From an uncultured Porphyromonadaceae bacterium (GTDB taxonomy: Bacteria > Bacteroidota > Bacteroidia > Bacteroidales > Muribaculaceae), in NCBI GenBank assembly GCA_902461565.1, contig CABPYL010000035.1, positions 1 to 33,283 of the forward strand: a stretch of DNA of 33,283 bases, in the 5' to 3' direction. Below are positions 9,137 through 17,076 of the stretch, piece by piece. How positions within the stretch are numbered: position 1 is the stretch's first letter; the number at the start of each line of letters is the position of its first letter. The notes beneath the pieces are model-generated. The model was not told the DNA's origin, made no database searches, and was given only the letters and a program-made list of their open reading frames with translations. A program made the position numbers and the translations under genes.

Positions 9137-9982
9137 CACCGGACAATAATTTTCATGGTATGCCGGATTTCACCCCGGCATACCATGAAAAAAATTACAA
9201 AATATAAATCTCCAATTATCAACTTAAATTTAATCGTTATGAAACAAAATTTACTTAAAGCGATAGCGTTTGGCGGCGCTATGTTGCTGAGTGCGTTATC
9301 TCTTTCGGCAGCTATTCCCGAACATCTCTATATGGTCGGCGAGGCATCACCAAGTCTTTGGCACATCGACCTTGCTGTCGAGATGACTAACGAAGGCGAC
9401 GGTGTGTTCAGCTATCGCGGCACACTCTACAAACAGAATCTCCAGTTTATCGACGCACGAAACTGGGACACCGGCGTCCGTTATGTTCCGGAGATATCCG
9501 GCTGGCATCTAACAGAAGCATACAATGCGACAATCCTCAGCGGTATAGGTAATGAAAACCGTTTTTGGGTTCCTGAAAACGGCACTTACGAAGTAAAAGT
9601 CTGCTTCGGCGACGACGGTAACTCTGTCATGATTACCGGCCAGTGGGTAGATGAAATGGCTCCTATGGTAGTTCCTCTCGGCGCTGCCTCAGGCCAGTGG
9701 GATTGCGCATCGGTTCCCTACCCCTATAATATCTATCCCGAGGAAGGAACAGACGATATCTTTGTATATGAGTGTACTGTACGCCCGGGAAGCGAAAACA
9801 AGCATCTGAAGTTCATCGAGGCTCCGAGCAACTACTGGGAAACGATGTTCTATGTGGCCGAGACGACAGACATTCCTAATGTGAAATTCGTAAAGATCGG
9901 CGACAAGCTGCCCGTTCACAGGGCATGGAACGACGGCACACTTGACCAGTTCTGGGGTTTCCGCGACGAGGACTGCACACCC
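7427..9982 (+). repeat. three diverged copies of a ~250-residue SusE/F-like module
   Basis: The coding segments starting near 7427, 8174 and 9314 encode homologous modules. Each opens with PEHLYMVG and continues with NEGDGVFSYRG, RYVP..GWH.T and, near the end, FWGF. Copies 1 and 2 lie within one gene and copy 3 lies in the next. At DNA level the stretch around CAACGAAGGCGA is nearly conserved in all three (about 7501, 8248 and 9388). This points to intragenic and tandem gene duplication. Confidence 0.85.
9150..9191 (+). repeat. perfect 17-bp inverted repeat between the two SusE/F-like genes
   Basis: TTTTCATGGTATGCCGG (9150-9166) and its exact complement (9175-9191) flank an 8-base loop. The hairpin begins 13 bases after the TAA of the preceding gene. 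It is followed by A's rather than T's, so it lacks a terminator tail in the + direction. On the minus strand no T-run follows either. It may protect the upstream mRNA 3' end or mark an RNA processing site. Confidence 0.8.
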
Positions 9983-10198
9983 GAACTGAAAGTCAGGGTT
10001 ATTCTCAATCTCAGCGAGGACACCATTGAGTTTACCGAGCCCTCAGCCGGAGTAGATTCACCCGAGCTGAACGCCGCCGAACGTAGCGTTGTAGCCACAT
10101 ACAATCTTACCGGTGCACGCGTCAGCGACAAAAACCTTGACAAGGGAATCTACATTGTACGCTACAGCGACGGTTCCTCGGAAAAAATTATGAAGTAA
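9239..10198 (+). CDS. single-block SusE/F-like secreted protein, paralogue of the preceding gene
   Basis: The chosen start is the ATG at 9239, giving 319 aa. Upstream in-frame starts (for example 9155) lie inside the 9150-9191 hairpin and precede a non-signal-like stretch. From 9239 the protein has a clean type I signal peptide (KQNLLKAIAFGGAMLLSALSLSA). One block homologous to both blocks of the preceding protein follows (PEHLYMVGEASPSLW at about 27-41, PLGAASGQWD in the second half). The last ~40 residues (VATYNLTGARV ... LDKGIYIVRYSDG ... KIMK) resemble a short T9SS type A sorting tail. It is probably an extracellular glycan-binding protein. A strong hairpin follows it. Confidence 0.8.
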   Translation: MKQNLLKAIAFGGAMLLSALSLSAAIPEHLYMVGEASPSLWHIDLAVEMTNEGDGVFSYRGTLYKQNLQFIDARNWDTGVRYVPEISGWHLTEAYNATILSGIGNENRFWVPENGTYEVKVCFGDDGNSVMITGQWVDEMAPMVVPLGAASGQWDCASVPYPYNIYPEEGTDDIFVYECTVRPGSENKHLKFIEAPSNYWETMFYVAETTDIPNVKFVKIGDKLPVHRAWNDGTLDQFWGFRDEDCTPELKVRVILNLSEDTIEFTEPSAGVDSPELNAAERSVVATYNLTGARVSDKNLDKGIYIVRYSDGSSEKIMK

Positions 10199-10241
10199 AA
10201 CATCTTGCAATAATCGGCAAAAATAATCTGATTACAACATG

Positions 10242-10277
10242 GTGCGCTTCGCTTCTGCTGGAGCGAAGCGCACTTTT
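10242..10277 (+). terminator. intrinsic terminator or attenuator inside the PUL
   Basis: A perfect 12-bp stem, GTGCGCTTCGCT (10242-10253) with AGCGAAGCGCAC (10262-10273), encloses an 8-base loop and is followed directly by TTTT. The next gene starts only 16 bases later and no promoter fits in that space. It is therefore either a partial terminator that lowers enzyme-gene expression relative to the SusCD part, or the downstream promoter lies in or before the stem. Confidence 0.75.
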
Positions 10278-10293
10278 CATATCGTATTACAAA

Positions 10294-12537
10294 ATGAAAC
10301 TTATATCTCAATTTTTCATTATCGGCATTGGGCTGACACTCTTTTCTTGTACGCAGCGGACAGGGGAAGACCGTTTTATAGATAATTTAATGGACAAGAT
10401 GACCCTCGACGAAAAACTGGGTCAGCTGAATCTGCTGGTAGGCGGAGATATTGTTTCAGGAACAACACAGAACCAAGGTTGCGACAGCCTTTTTATCGAT
10501 GGGAAAATAGGTGGAGTCTTTAACGTAAAGGGAGTAGAGTCTGTTTCTCGTCTTCAGCATCTTGCAGTAGAGCAAGGACCGCATGGAATACCGTTGCTCA
10601 TAGGAGCCGACGTTGTTCACGGCTATGAAACCGTTTTTCCCATTCCGCTTGCTCTTTCATGCTCCTGGGATACAGCTGCCATAGAAAATATGGCACGCAT
10701 TTCAGCCATCGAAGCTACTGCGGACGGTGTAAACTGGAATTACAGCCCTATGGTGGATATATGCCGCGACCCACGGTGGGGACGTATCGCCGAAGGCTCA
10801 GGAGAAGACCCGTGGCTCGGTAGCGTCATAGCCAAAGCATACGTACGTGGCTACCAGGGTGACAACATGAAATCCGACAGCACAATGATGGCTTGTGTCA
10901 AGCATTTTGCCCTTTATGGCGCCCCCGAGGGAGGACGCGACTACAACACAGTTGACATGAGCCTACAACGGATGTTCAACTACTATCTGGCGCCGTACAA
11001 GGCTGCCGTCGAAGCCGGTTGCGGCTCTCTGATGACATCTTTCAACCTAATCAACGGCATGCACGCCACTGCAGACAAGTGGCTGATAGAAGACGTTCTG
11101 CGCAAACAATGGAGATTCGACGGAATGACAGTAACCGATTTTAATTCTGTTCCCGAAATCTCGACATTCGGCATAACTGAAAAGAAGAACGCCGCAGCTC
11201 TTGCGCTCAAGGCAGGCACAGATATGGACATGGTATCCGGACTGTATCTCAAGACACTGAAAGACGCTATCCAGCGCGGGGAAGTAGACGAAGCTATGGT
11301 TGACAAGGCTTGCCGGCGCGTTCTTGAAGCAAAGATGCGGCTGGGCCTATTTGACGACCCCTACAAATACTGCAAGTCCGAACGTCTTGACCATGACATG
11401 TACACCGACGCCCACCGCACTACAGCCCGTGAGATTGCCGCAGAGACATTCGTACTGCTGAAAAACGATATTTCACTGCTTCCTCTGGCAAAAAAGGGCA
11501 AGATTGCCCTGATAGGACCGTTGGCTGACGCAGGCAACAATATGTGCGGATGCTGGAGCGGCTACTGTCGCGCCGAAAAGCATGAATCGCTATTGCAGGC
11601 GTTCAAAAATGCTGTCGGTGGCAATGCCGAGATAATCTATGCCAGAGGTGCAAATATATATTACGACGAAACTACCCAATGCAATGCCGCCGGCATGCGA
11701 CAGCTCGAACGTGGCGACGACAACGCCATGCACAAAGAAGCACTGGCCGCCGCGGCAAAAGCCGACATCATTGTAGCCGCAATGGGCGAAAGCGCCGATA
11801 TGAGCGGCGAATCGGCATCGCGTGCAGAACTGACGATACCCGATACTCAGCGCGACCTTCTGCGAAAACTCGCCGCCACAGGGAAACCTGTCGTTCTTCT
11901 GCTTTTTACCGGTCGTCCGCTTGTCCTTGACTGGGAAAACGACAATATCCCGGCGATACTGAACGTTTGGTTCGGAGGCTCGGAAGCCGCGGGAGCAATC
12001 GCCGACGTAGTTTTCGGAGAAAAGAACCCATGCGGAAAACTCACAACCACATTCCCCCGTTCTGTCGGACAGATTCCGTTGTACTACAATCATCTCATGT
12101 CCAGTCATCCCGACCCACAGGACGGAGTGTTCAACCGCTATTGCAGCAATTATATCGACATCAGCAACGAACCGCTCTATCCTTTCGGATACGGACTGAG
12201 CTATACCACATTTGAATACGGAACAGCGGAAATACAAAATAATGAAATCCGTGTAGACATCAAAAATACCGGAACAGTTGCCGGAACCGAAATCGTACAG
12301 CTATATATCCGCGACAAAGTCGCCAGGATTGCCCGTCCGGTAAAAGAACTCAAATCCTACCGGCGTGTTTCGCTCAATCCCGGAGAAACCAAACAGATCA
12401 TATTTACAATCACTCCCGACATGCTCGGATACTATGACGCACAGCTGGACTATGTATGTGAGCCGGGGGCTTTTGAGATAATGATAGGGCCGAACAGCCG
12501 CGACCTTCAGAACTTAGAATATTCGTATAAAGAATAA
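10294..12537 (+). CDS. GH3 family beta-glycosidase, lipoprotein
   Basis: This 747-residue exo-acting retaining beta-glycosidase, most likely a beta-glucosidase, belongs to the BglX-like architecture. It has a type II signal peptide (lipobox LFSC, Cys19) and a GH3 barrel from about 35 (MTLDEKLGQLN, VKHFALYGAPEGGRDYN). The nucleophile motif GMTVTDFN places D282 as nucleophile. An alpha/beta sandwich follows with GESADMSGESASR, where E506 is the likely acid/base. The FN3-like C-terminal domain starts after PFGYGLSYTTF. The motif TDF replaces the more usual SDW or SDH. Beta-xylosidase or exo-glucanase activity remains possible. The GH43-like gene follows after 9 bases. Confidence 0.92.
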   Translation: MKLISQFFIIGIGLTLFSCTQRTGEDRFIDNLMDKMTLDEKLGQLNLLVGGDIVSGTTQNQGCDSLFIDGKIGGVFNVKGVESVSRLQHLAVEQGPHGIPLLIGADVVHGYETVFPIPLALSCSWDTAAIENMARISAIEATADGVNWNYSPMVDICRDPRWGRIAEGSGEDPWLGSVIAKAYVRGYQGDNMKSDSTMMACVKHFALYGAPEGGRDYNTVDMSLQRMFNYYLAPYKAAVEAGCGSLMTSFNLINGMHATADKWLIEDVLRKQWRFDGMTVTDFNSVPEISTFGITEKKNAAALALKAGTDMDMVSGLYLKTLKDAIQRGEVDEAMVDKACRRVLEAKMRLGLFDDPYKYCKSERLDHDMYTDAHRTTAREIAAETFVLLKNDISLLPLAKKGKIALIGPLADAGNNMCGCWSGYCRAEKHESLLQAFKNAVGGNAEIIYARGANIYYDETTQCNAAGMRQLERGDDNAMHKEALAAAAKADIIVAAMGESADMSGESASRAELTIPDTQRDLLRKLAATGKPVVLLLFTGRPLVLDWENDNIPAILNVWFGGSEAAGAIADVVFGEKNPCGKLTTTFPRSVGQIPLYYNHLMSSHPDPQDGVFNRYCSNYIDISNEPLYPFGYGLSYTTFEYGTAEIQNNEIRVDIKNTGTVAGTEIVQLYIRDKVARIARPVKELKSYRRVSLNPGETKQIIFTITPDMLGYYDAQLDYVCEPGAFEIMIGPNSRDLQNLEYSYKE

Positions 12538-12546
12538 TTAATCATC

Positions 12547-13518
12547 ATGAAGCGCTTTATCAATCTTCTGGCCTCTTTAGGCTTTGTATGCTCGTCGTTT
12601 GCACTGACTCTTGATGAAATCAACATTCGCGACCCGTTTATTCTCACCGACAATGCCAACCAGATTTACTACATGTACCGCACCTGCGACTCTATTACCG
12701 CCGATGGCAAAGTACGTGGTGGTGTTGAAGTGTTCACAAGCCGCGACTTGAAAAAATGGGACGGACCTCAGACCGTGATGCGTATTCCGGACGGCAATGG
12801 TCTTACCGGCACAGTATGGGCGCCCGAAGTACACAAATACAATGGGAAATACTACCTCCTCGCCACTATCAACAGCGACATTGTATGGAAAAAACGGAAA
12901 GAGGGCTGGCCCGACTACACATGGCGCGGCACCCAGATTTTCCATGCCGACAGTCCCGAAGGACCTTTCAAGCCTTTCAGCAAGTTCGTTACTACTCCGA
13001 CCGACTGGATGGCTCTTGACGGAACACTGTGGGTGGAAGACGGTAAACCCTATATGGTATTCTGCCACGAATGGGTGCAGACCGAGGACGGTACGATGGA
13101 AGCCGCTGAACTGCTACCCGACCTTTCGGAAATGGCATCTCTGCCACAGACATTGTTCTATGGTTCAGCTCCCGACTGGTCGACCGGCATAGAGCCTTCG
13201 CCTGACTCCCCGAAAGGATATATTACTGACGGCTGCTTTCTCTACCGCACAAAAACAGGGAAATTGCTTATGATATGGTCGAGTTTCAGCAACGGCGACT
13301 ATGCCATCGGCATCGCAGAATCGGCGACAGGAAGCGTGAAAGGTGCCTGGCGTCAGCAGGAAAAGCCCCTGTTTGTAAAAAACGGCGGACACGGAATGAT
13401 TTTCAGGACTCTCGACGGCGCTCTGAAACTTATCCTGCATCAGCCCAACAGCCCACTCGGAGCCGAGCGGGCAAAAATTTATGACATAAACGATACTGGC
13501 GACACACTGATATTATGA
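12547..13518 (+). CDS. GH43-like five-bladed beta-propeller glycosidase
   Basis: This 323-residue protein has a type I signal peptide (KRFINLLASLGFVCSSFA). The propeller fold shows in IRDPFIL (D29, the expected general base), WAPEVHKYNGKYYLLA, and MALDGTLWVEDGKPYMVF (D158, the expected pKa modulator). At the third catalytic site the usual EGP is replaced by TDGCF (D228), with Asp for Glu and Cys for Pro. The exact subfamily and activity are therefore uncertain. Known GH43 enzymes are mostly alpha-L-arabinofuranosidases, beta-xylosidases and exo-beta-galactanases. The stop overlaps the GH97 start by 4 bp (ATGA), indicating translational coupling. Confidence 0.8.
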   Translation: MKRFINLLASLGFVCSSFALTLDEINIRDPFILTDNANQIYYMYRTCDSITADGKVRGGVEVFTSRDLKKWDGPQTVMRIPDGNGLTGTVWAPEVHKYNGKYYLLATINSDIVWKKRKEGWPDYTWRGTQIFHADSPEGPFKPFSKFVTTPTDWMALDGTLWVEDGKPYMVFCHEWVQTEDGTMEAAELLPDLSEMASLPQTLFYGSAPDWSTGIEPSPDSPKGYITDGCFLYRTKTGKLLMIWSSFSNGDYAIGIAESATGSVKGAWRQQEKPLFVKNGGHGMIFRTLDGALKLILHQPNSPLGAERAKIYDINDTGDTLIL

Positions 13519-15512
13519 GAACATATTTCTACGCACTCGCGGTTATGATGATACCGCTGGCCGGCAGTGCAGCTGAAAAAGAATACAGCCTGCAATCTCC
13601 CTCCGGAAAAATCACCACAGCTATCACCTGCGGTGATAAACTGAATTACTCAATATCATACGACGGCAAGGAAGTGCTTTCAAAGTCTCCGGTCTCGATG
13701 ATGTTAGGCGACGGCACGGTCTGGGGGCCAGACGCCAGTATCTCAAAAGCTGTGCGCGGGTCAAACGAAAATATTGTCGAAAGTCCTTTTTCACAGTCTG
13801 CGACGATGCCCGACCGCTACAATTCGCTTACCTTGCGCATGAAAGGAAACTGGAGCATAGAATTCCGCGCTTATGACGACGGCGTAGCCTACCGCTTCGC
13901 GAGCACGCGTAAAAATCCATATGAAATAGTCTCCGAACAGGCCGAATTCAATTTCCCGGCAGACTATACAGCCTCGGTGCCTTATGTGCGCACCGGCACG
14001 GACGACGACATGCAATCGCAGTTTTTCAACTCGTTCGAGAACCTCTACACCGTCGGTCCGCTGTCGTCGCTCAATCCGCGCCGTCTGGCCTTCCTCCCCC
14101 TCTCGGTCGATGCCGACGGCGTCACCGTGGCAATCACGGAAACCGACCTCAACAACTATCCCGGTCTTTATCTCTATAACCCTGACGGCACACACTCGCT
14201 CAAAGGAAAGCATGCGCCCTATCCGACAAAAATCGTCGACGGCGGATATAACAATATCGAAGGCGTCGTGACCGAGACTGCCGGTTATATCGCACGTGTC
14301 GACGGAGCGCGCACATTCCCGTGGCGTATCATTGTCGTGGGCGATGACAAAGCTGTCGCATCAAGCAACCTGAGTTATCTGCTGGCTGAACCGTCGCGCA
14401 TTACCGACACTTCGTGGATCAAGCCCGGCAAAGTGGCATGGGACTGGTGGAACAGCTGGAATATTACCGGAGTCGACTTCGAAGCCGGCATCAACACTCC
14501 CACTTACAAACATTATATCGATTTTGCATCGGACAACGGCATCGAATATGTAATTCTCGACGACGGCTGGGCTGCCGGCAAGGGCGAAGACCTGTTCATC
14601 CTCAATCCTGACATAGACCTCAAAGAAATAATATCATACGCCGACAAGAAGAATGTAGGAATCATACTGTGGGCAGGCTACCGCGCTTTCGAACGCGATC
14701 TCGAAAAGGTGTGCCGCCACTATTCGGAGATGGGTGTGAAAGGGTTCAAGGTCGATTTCGAAGACCGCGACGACCAGCTTATGACCGCCTTCAATCACCG
14801 TGCCGCCGAAACAGCTGCACGCTATCATCTGGTACTCGATCTTCATGGATCATATAAACCTGCAGGAATCAACCGCACATGGCCGAATGTGCTCAACGTA
14901 GAGGGTGTCAACGGTCTCGAAAACGTGAAATGGACTGAGTTGGCCGATTTCGACATCATACAGTACGACACAATGCTACCGTTTCTGCGTCAATTGGCTG
15001 GCCCGATGGACTATACACAGGGGGCTATGGTAAATGCCACCCCTCAGAACTTCCGTCCTATACACAGCCAGCCTATGGCACCAGGAACACGCGCACACCA
15101 ACTGGCGCTTTATATGATTCTATATTCGCCGCTCAACATGCTTTGTGATTCGCCGAGCAACTACCGCCGCGAGCAGGAGTGCACCGATTTCATTGCATCT
15201 GTTCCGACTGTCTGGGATGAGACCATCGTACTCGACGGCAAAATGGGCGAGTATATCGTTACCGCACGCCGCAAAGGCAGCGAATGGTTTATCGGAGGCA
15301 TAACCAACTGGACTCCGCGCGACCTGACCGTCGACCTTGCTCCGCTGAATCTGACCGGTACCGCACAGATGATACTTTTTACCGACGGTACCAATGCCCA
15401 CCGCAACGGCAACGACTACCGCCGCGAGACTGCCGCAGTAGCACCAACAGATTCTCTGAACATTCATCTCGCTCCCGGCGGTGGATTTGCAGCACATATC
15501 CGAAGCAACTAA
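13515..15512 (+). CDS. GH97 family alpha-glycosidase of the retaining (alpha-galactosidase-like) type
   Basis: This 665-residue protein has a type I signal peptide (cleavage near AGSA), the N-terminal GH97 beta-sandwich (SPSGKITTAI ... GDGTVWGPD), the TIM barrel (KVAWDWWNSWNI onward) and a C-terminal beta domain. SusB-type inverting GH97 enzymes use Glu bases (for example within an NAHE motif). Here the matching sites read GFKVDFEDRDDQ with D414 and DLHGSYKP, the pattern of retaining GH97 enzymes with an Asp nucleophile. E463 or E469 (VEGVNGLEN) is the candidate acid/base. Characterised retaining members are alpha-galactosidases or beta-L-arabinopyranosidases. It is therefore probably not an alpha-glucosidase, although annotation pipelines would call it SusB-like. 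Confidence 0.88.
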   Translation: MRTYFYALAVMMIPLAGSAAEKEYSLQSPSGKITTAITCGDKLNYSISYDGKEVLSKSPVSMMLGDGTVWGPDASISKAVRGSNENIVESPFSQSATMPDRYNSLTLRMKGNWSIEFRAYDDGVAYRFASTRKNPYEIVSEQAEFNFPADYTASVPYVRTGTDDDMQSQFFNSFENLYTVGPLSSLNPRRLAFLPLSVDADGVTVAITETDLNNYPGLYLYNPDGTHSLKGKHAPYPTKIVDGGYNNIEGVVTETAGYIARVDGARTFPWRIIVVGDDKAVASSNLSYLLAEPSRITDTSWIKPGKVAWDWWNSWNITGVDFEAGINTPTYKHYIDFASDNGIEYVILDDGWAAGKGEDLFILNPDIDLKEIISYADKKNVGIILWAGYRAFERDLEKVCRHYSEMGVKGFKVDFEDRDDQLMTAFNHRAAETAARYHLVLDLHGSYKPAGINRTWPNVLNVEGVNGLENVKWTELADFDIIQYDTMLPFLRQLAGPMDYTQGAMVNATPQNFRPIHSQPMAPGTRAHQLALYMILYSPLNMLCDSPSNYRREQECTDFIASVPTVWDETIVLDGKMGEYIVTARRKGSEWFIGGITNWTPRDLTVDLAPLNLTGTAQMILFTDGTNAHRNGNDYRRETAAVAPTDSLNIHLAPGGGFAAHIRSN

Positions 15513-15539
15513 TCAGTAATCCAACAATATATTTCAGTG

Positions 15540-17060
15540 ATGATAAACTTAAAGACTTCTGCCGTCCTGGCATTCCTGCTACTGGCAATGACAGCGACCG
15601 CGGCAAACGACATCGCCAATTTCGGCAGATATGAGAAAGACAACAGACGCATAATGGAACTGCCAAACACGGGGACTCGTGTAGTATTCATGGGCAATTC
15701 CATTACGGATTTCTGGCCCACAAACCGTCCGGAATTCTTCGCTTTGAATGATTTTATAGGCAGGGGCATATCCGGACAGACCTCTTATGAGATGATTATG
15801 CGCTTCCGCGAGGATGTGGTGCGCCTCAATCCGGCCGGAGTAGTCATATGTGCCGGCACAAATGACATAGCTCAGAATCTTTATCCGTGGTACGATGAGG
15901 AACGCACATTCGGCAATATTCTTTCGATGGCTGAAATAGCGACCGCAAACGGCATACAAGTATTTCTCGCATCTGTGCTTCCTGTAACCAGTTTCGACTG
16001 GAATCCCAGCATCACAAATCATGAAGACAAAATCGAAAGTCTCAATGCGCGGATAAAAGAATATGCAGAGACACATGATATGCCTTACATCGACTATTAT
16101 TCGGCAATGGTCTACGGCGACCGCGACCTCAATTACGCCCTGACCGGGGACGGGGTACATCCTAACGCCGAGGGTTACCGCATCATGGAAGGGATTGTAC
16201 TGCCGATAATCCGCGAACGCATAAAATTCGAAAGCGCTGTTATTCCCGAGCAAGTGTCGTTGTCCGGCACTGCTTTGGCAGAAGCATATCCTGTCGCCTG
16301 TACAAAAGTTTCAATTACCGGATTTGAGGCATTCACAGAACTAAAAGCAGGAGGGAATCTCGAAATCAAGAATGAAAAAGGCGCACCGTTTTTCATAACC
16401 GACAATAAAATTTCCGAAAGCGGACAGCCCGTTCAAATATCTAAGAATGGCGTATACTGCATTTCTCTCGATTTCCTGACCAAAGAAGCCTCGGTGAAAG
16501 AGGTAACATCGATGTGTGTGCTCAATTGCTTTAGCAAAAAGAGCATGGCTGATCTGACATATTCCGGAGATGGTACATGGAGCGGCGACTGGAATGTCGA
16601 TCTCAAGATGCCGTGGGGAGAAGAAAACCGATACCGTCTGATGATGACTGTCGGTGATGAAAAGGTAGACTGGGGTTATACCTTAGGAGCGACCAAGGAT
16701 CCTGACGGTTCGGAAGAATATTACCATATGATGCGTGTCAAGCCGGCAAACACATGGGCTAATACATGGCGTATTCCGACAAGCTATAACGGAAAAACAG
16801 TGCATCTGACGGCTACTATGCGCGGCACTTATACCCACTATTACACAGAGGAATCATCTGTATCGCAGATAGAAACCGAAAAAGCCATGATAGTGAGACA
16901 AGGTACCGGCGATTATGTAAGTCTTGCCGACGGAGTGATTTATAATATGGCAGGAGTCCGTGTGTTGGTAGTGTCGAAAGGAGATGTCATCCGACTGCCC
17001 GACGGGATTTATGTTGTAAGCACAGGAGCGCTTACCAAAAAAATAGTCATTAAAAACTAA
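15540..17060 (+). CDS. SGNH/GDSL-family esterase with C-terminal beta-domain and T9SS-like tail
   Basis: The ATG at 15540 is preferred to the adjacent GTG at 15537, giving 506 aa. A type I signal peptide (cleavage near TATA) precedes an SGNH hydrolase domain (about 30-225). Its blocks are all intact: GNSIT (S54), GRGISGQT, GTND (N108) and DGVHPNAEGY (D204, H207). It is probably an acetylesterase acting on the PUL glycan. Residues about 320-440 form an extra module (RYRLMMTVG, WGYTLGA, NTWRIP, KTVHLTATMRG), reminiscent of beta-sandwich domains on PUL surface proteins. The end (VIYNMAGVRV ... LPDGIYVV ... KKIVIKN) resembles a T9SS sorting tail. Confidence 0.85.
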   Translation: MINLKTSAVLAFLLLAMTATAANDIANFGRYEKDNRRIMELPNTGTRVVFMGNSITDFWPTNRPEFFALNDFIGRGISGQTSYEMIMRFREDVVRLNPAGVVICAGTNDIAQNLYPWYDEERTFGNILSMAEIATANGIQVFLASVLPVTSFDWNPSITNHEDKIESLNARIKEYAETHDMPYIDYYSAMVYGDRDLNYALTGDGVHPNAEGYRIMEGIVLPIIRERIKFESAVIPEQVSLSGTALAEAYPVACTKVSITGFEAFTELKAGGNLEIKNEKGAPFFITDNKISESGQPVQISKNGVYCISLDFLTKEASVKEVTSMCVLNCFSKKSMADLTYSGDGTWSGDWNVDLKMPWGEENRYRLMMTVGDEKVDWGYTLGATKDPDGSEEYYHMMRVKPANTWANTWRIPTSYNGKTVHLTATMRGTYTHYYTEESSVSQIETEKAMIVRQGTGDYVSLADGVIYNMAGVRVLVVSKGDVIRLPDGIYVVSTGALTKKIVIKN

Positions 17061-17076
17061 GCATACATAATACTCA

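Noticed and set aside
9155..9238. Earlier in-frame start for the 319-aa SusE/F-like protein
   Set aside because: It would add 28 residues without signal-peptide character and lies inside the 17-bp hairpin. The ATG at 9239 gives a clean signal peptide aligned with its paralogue.
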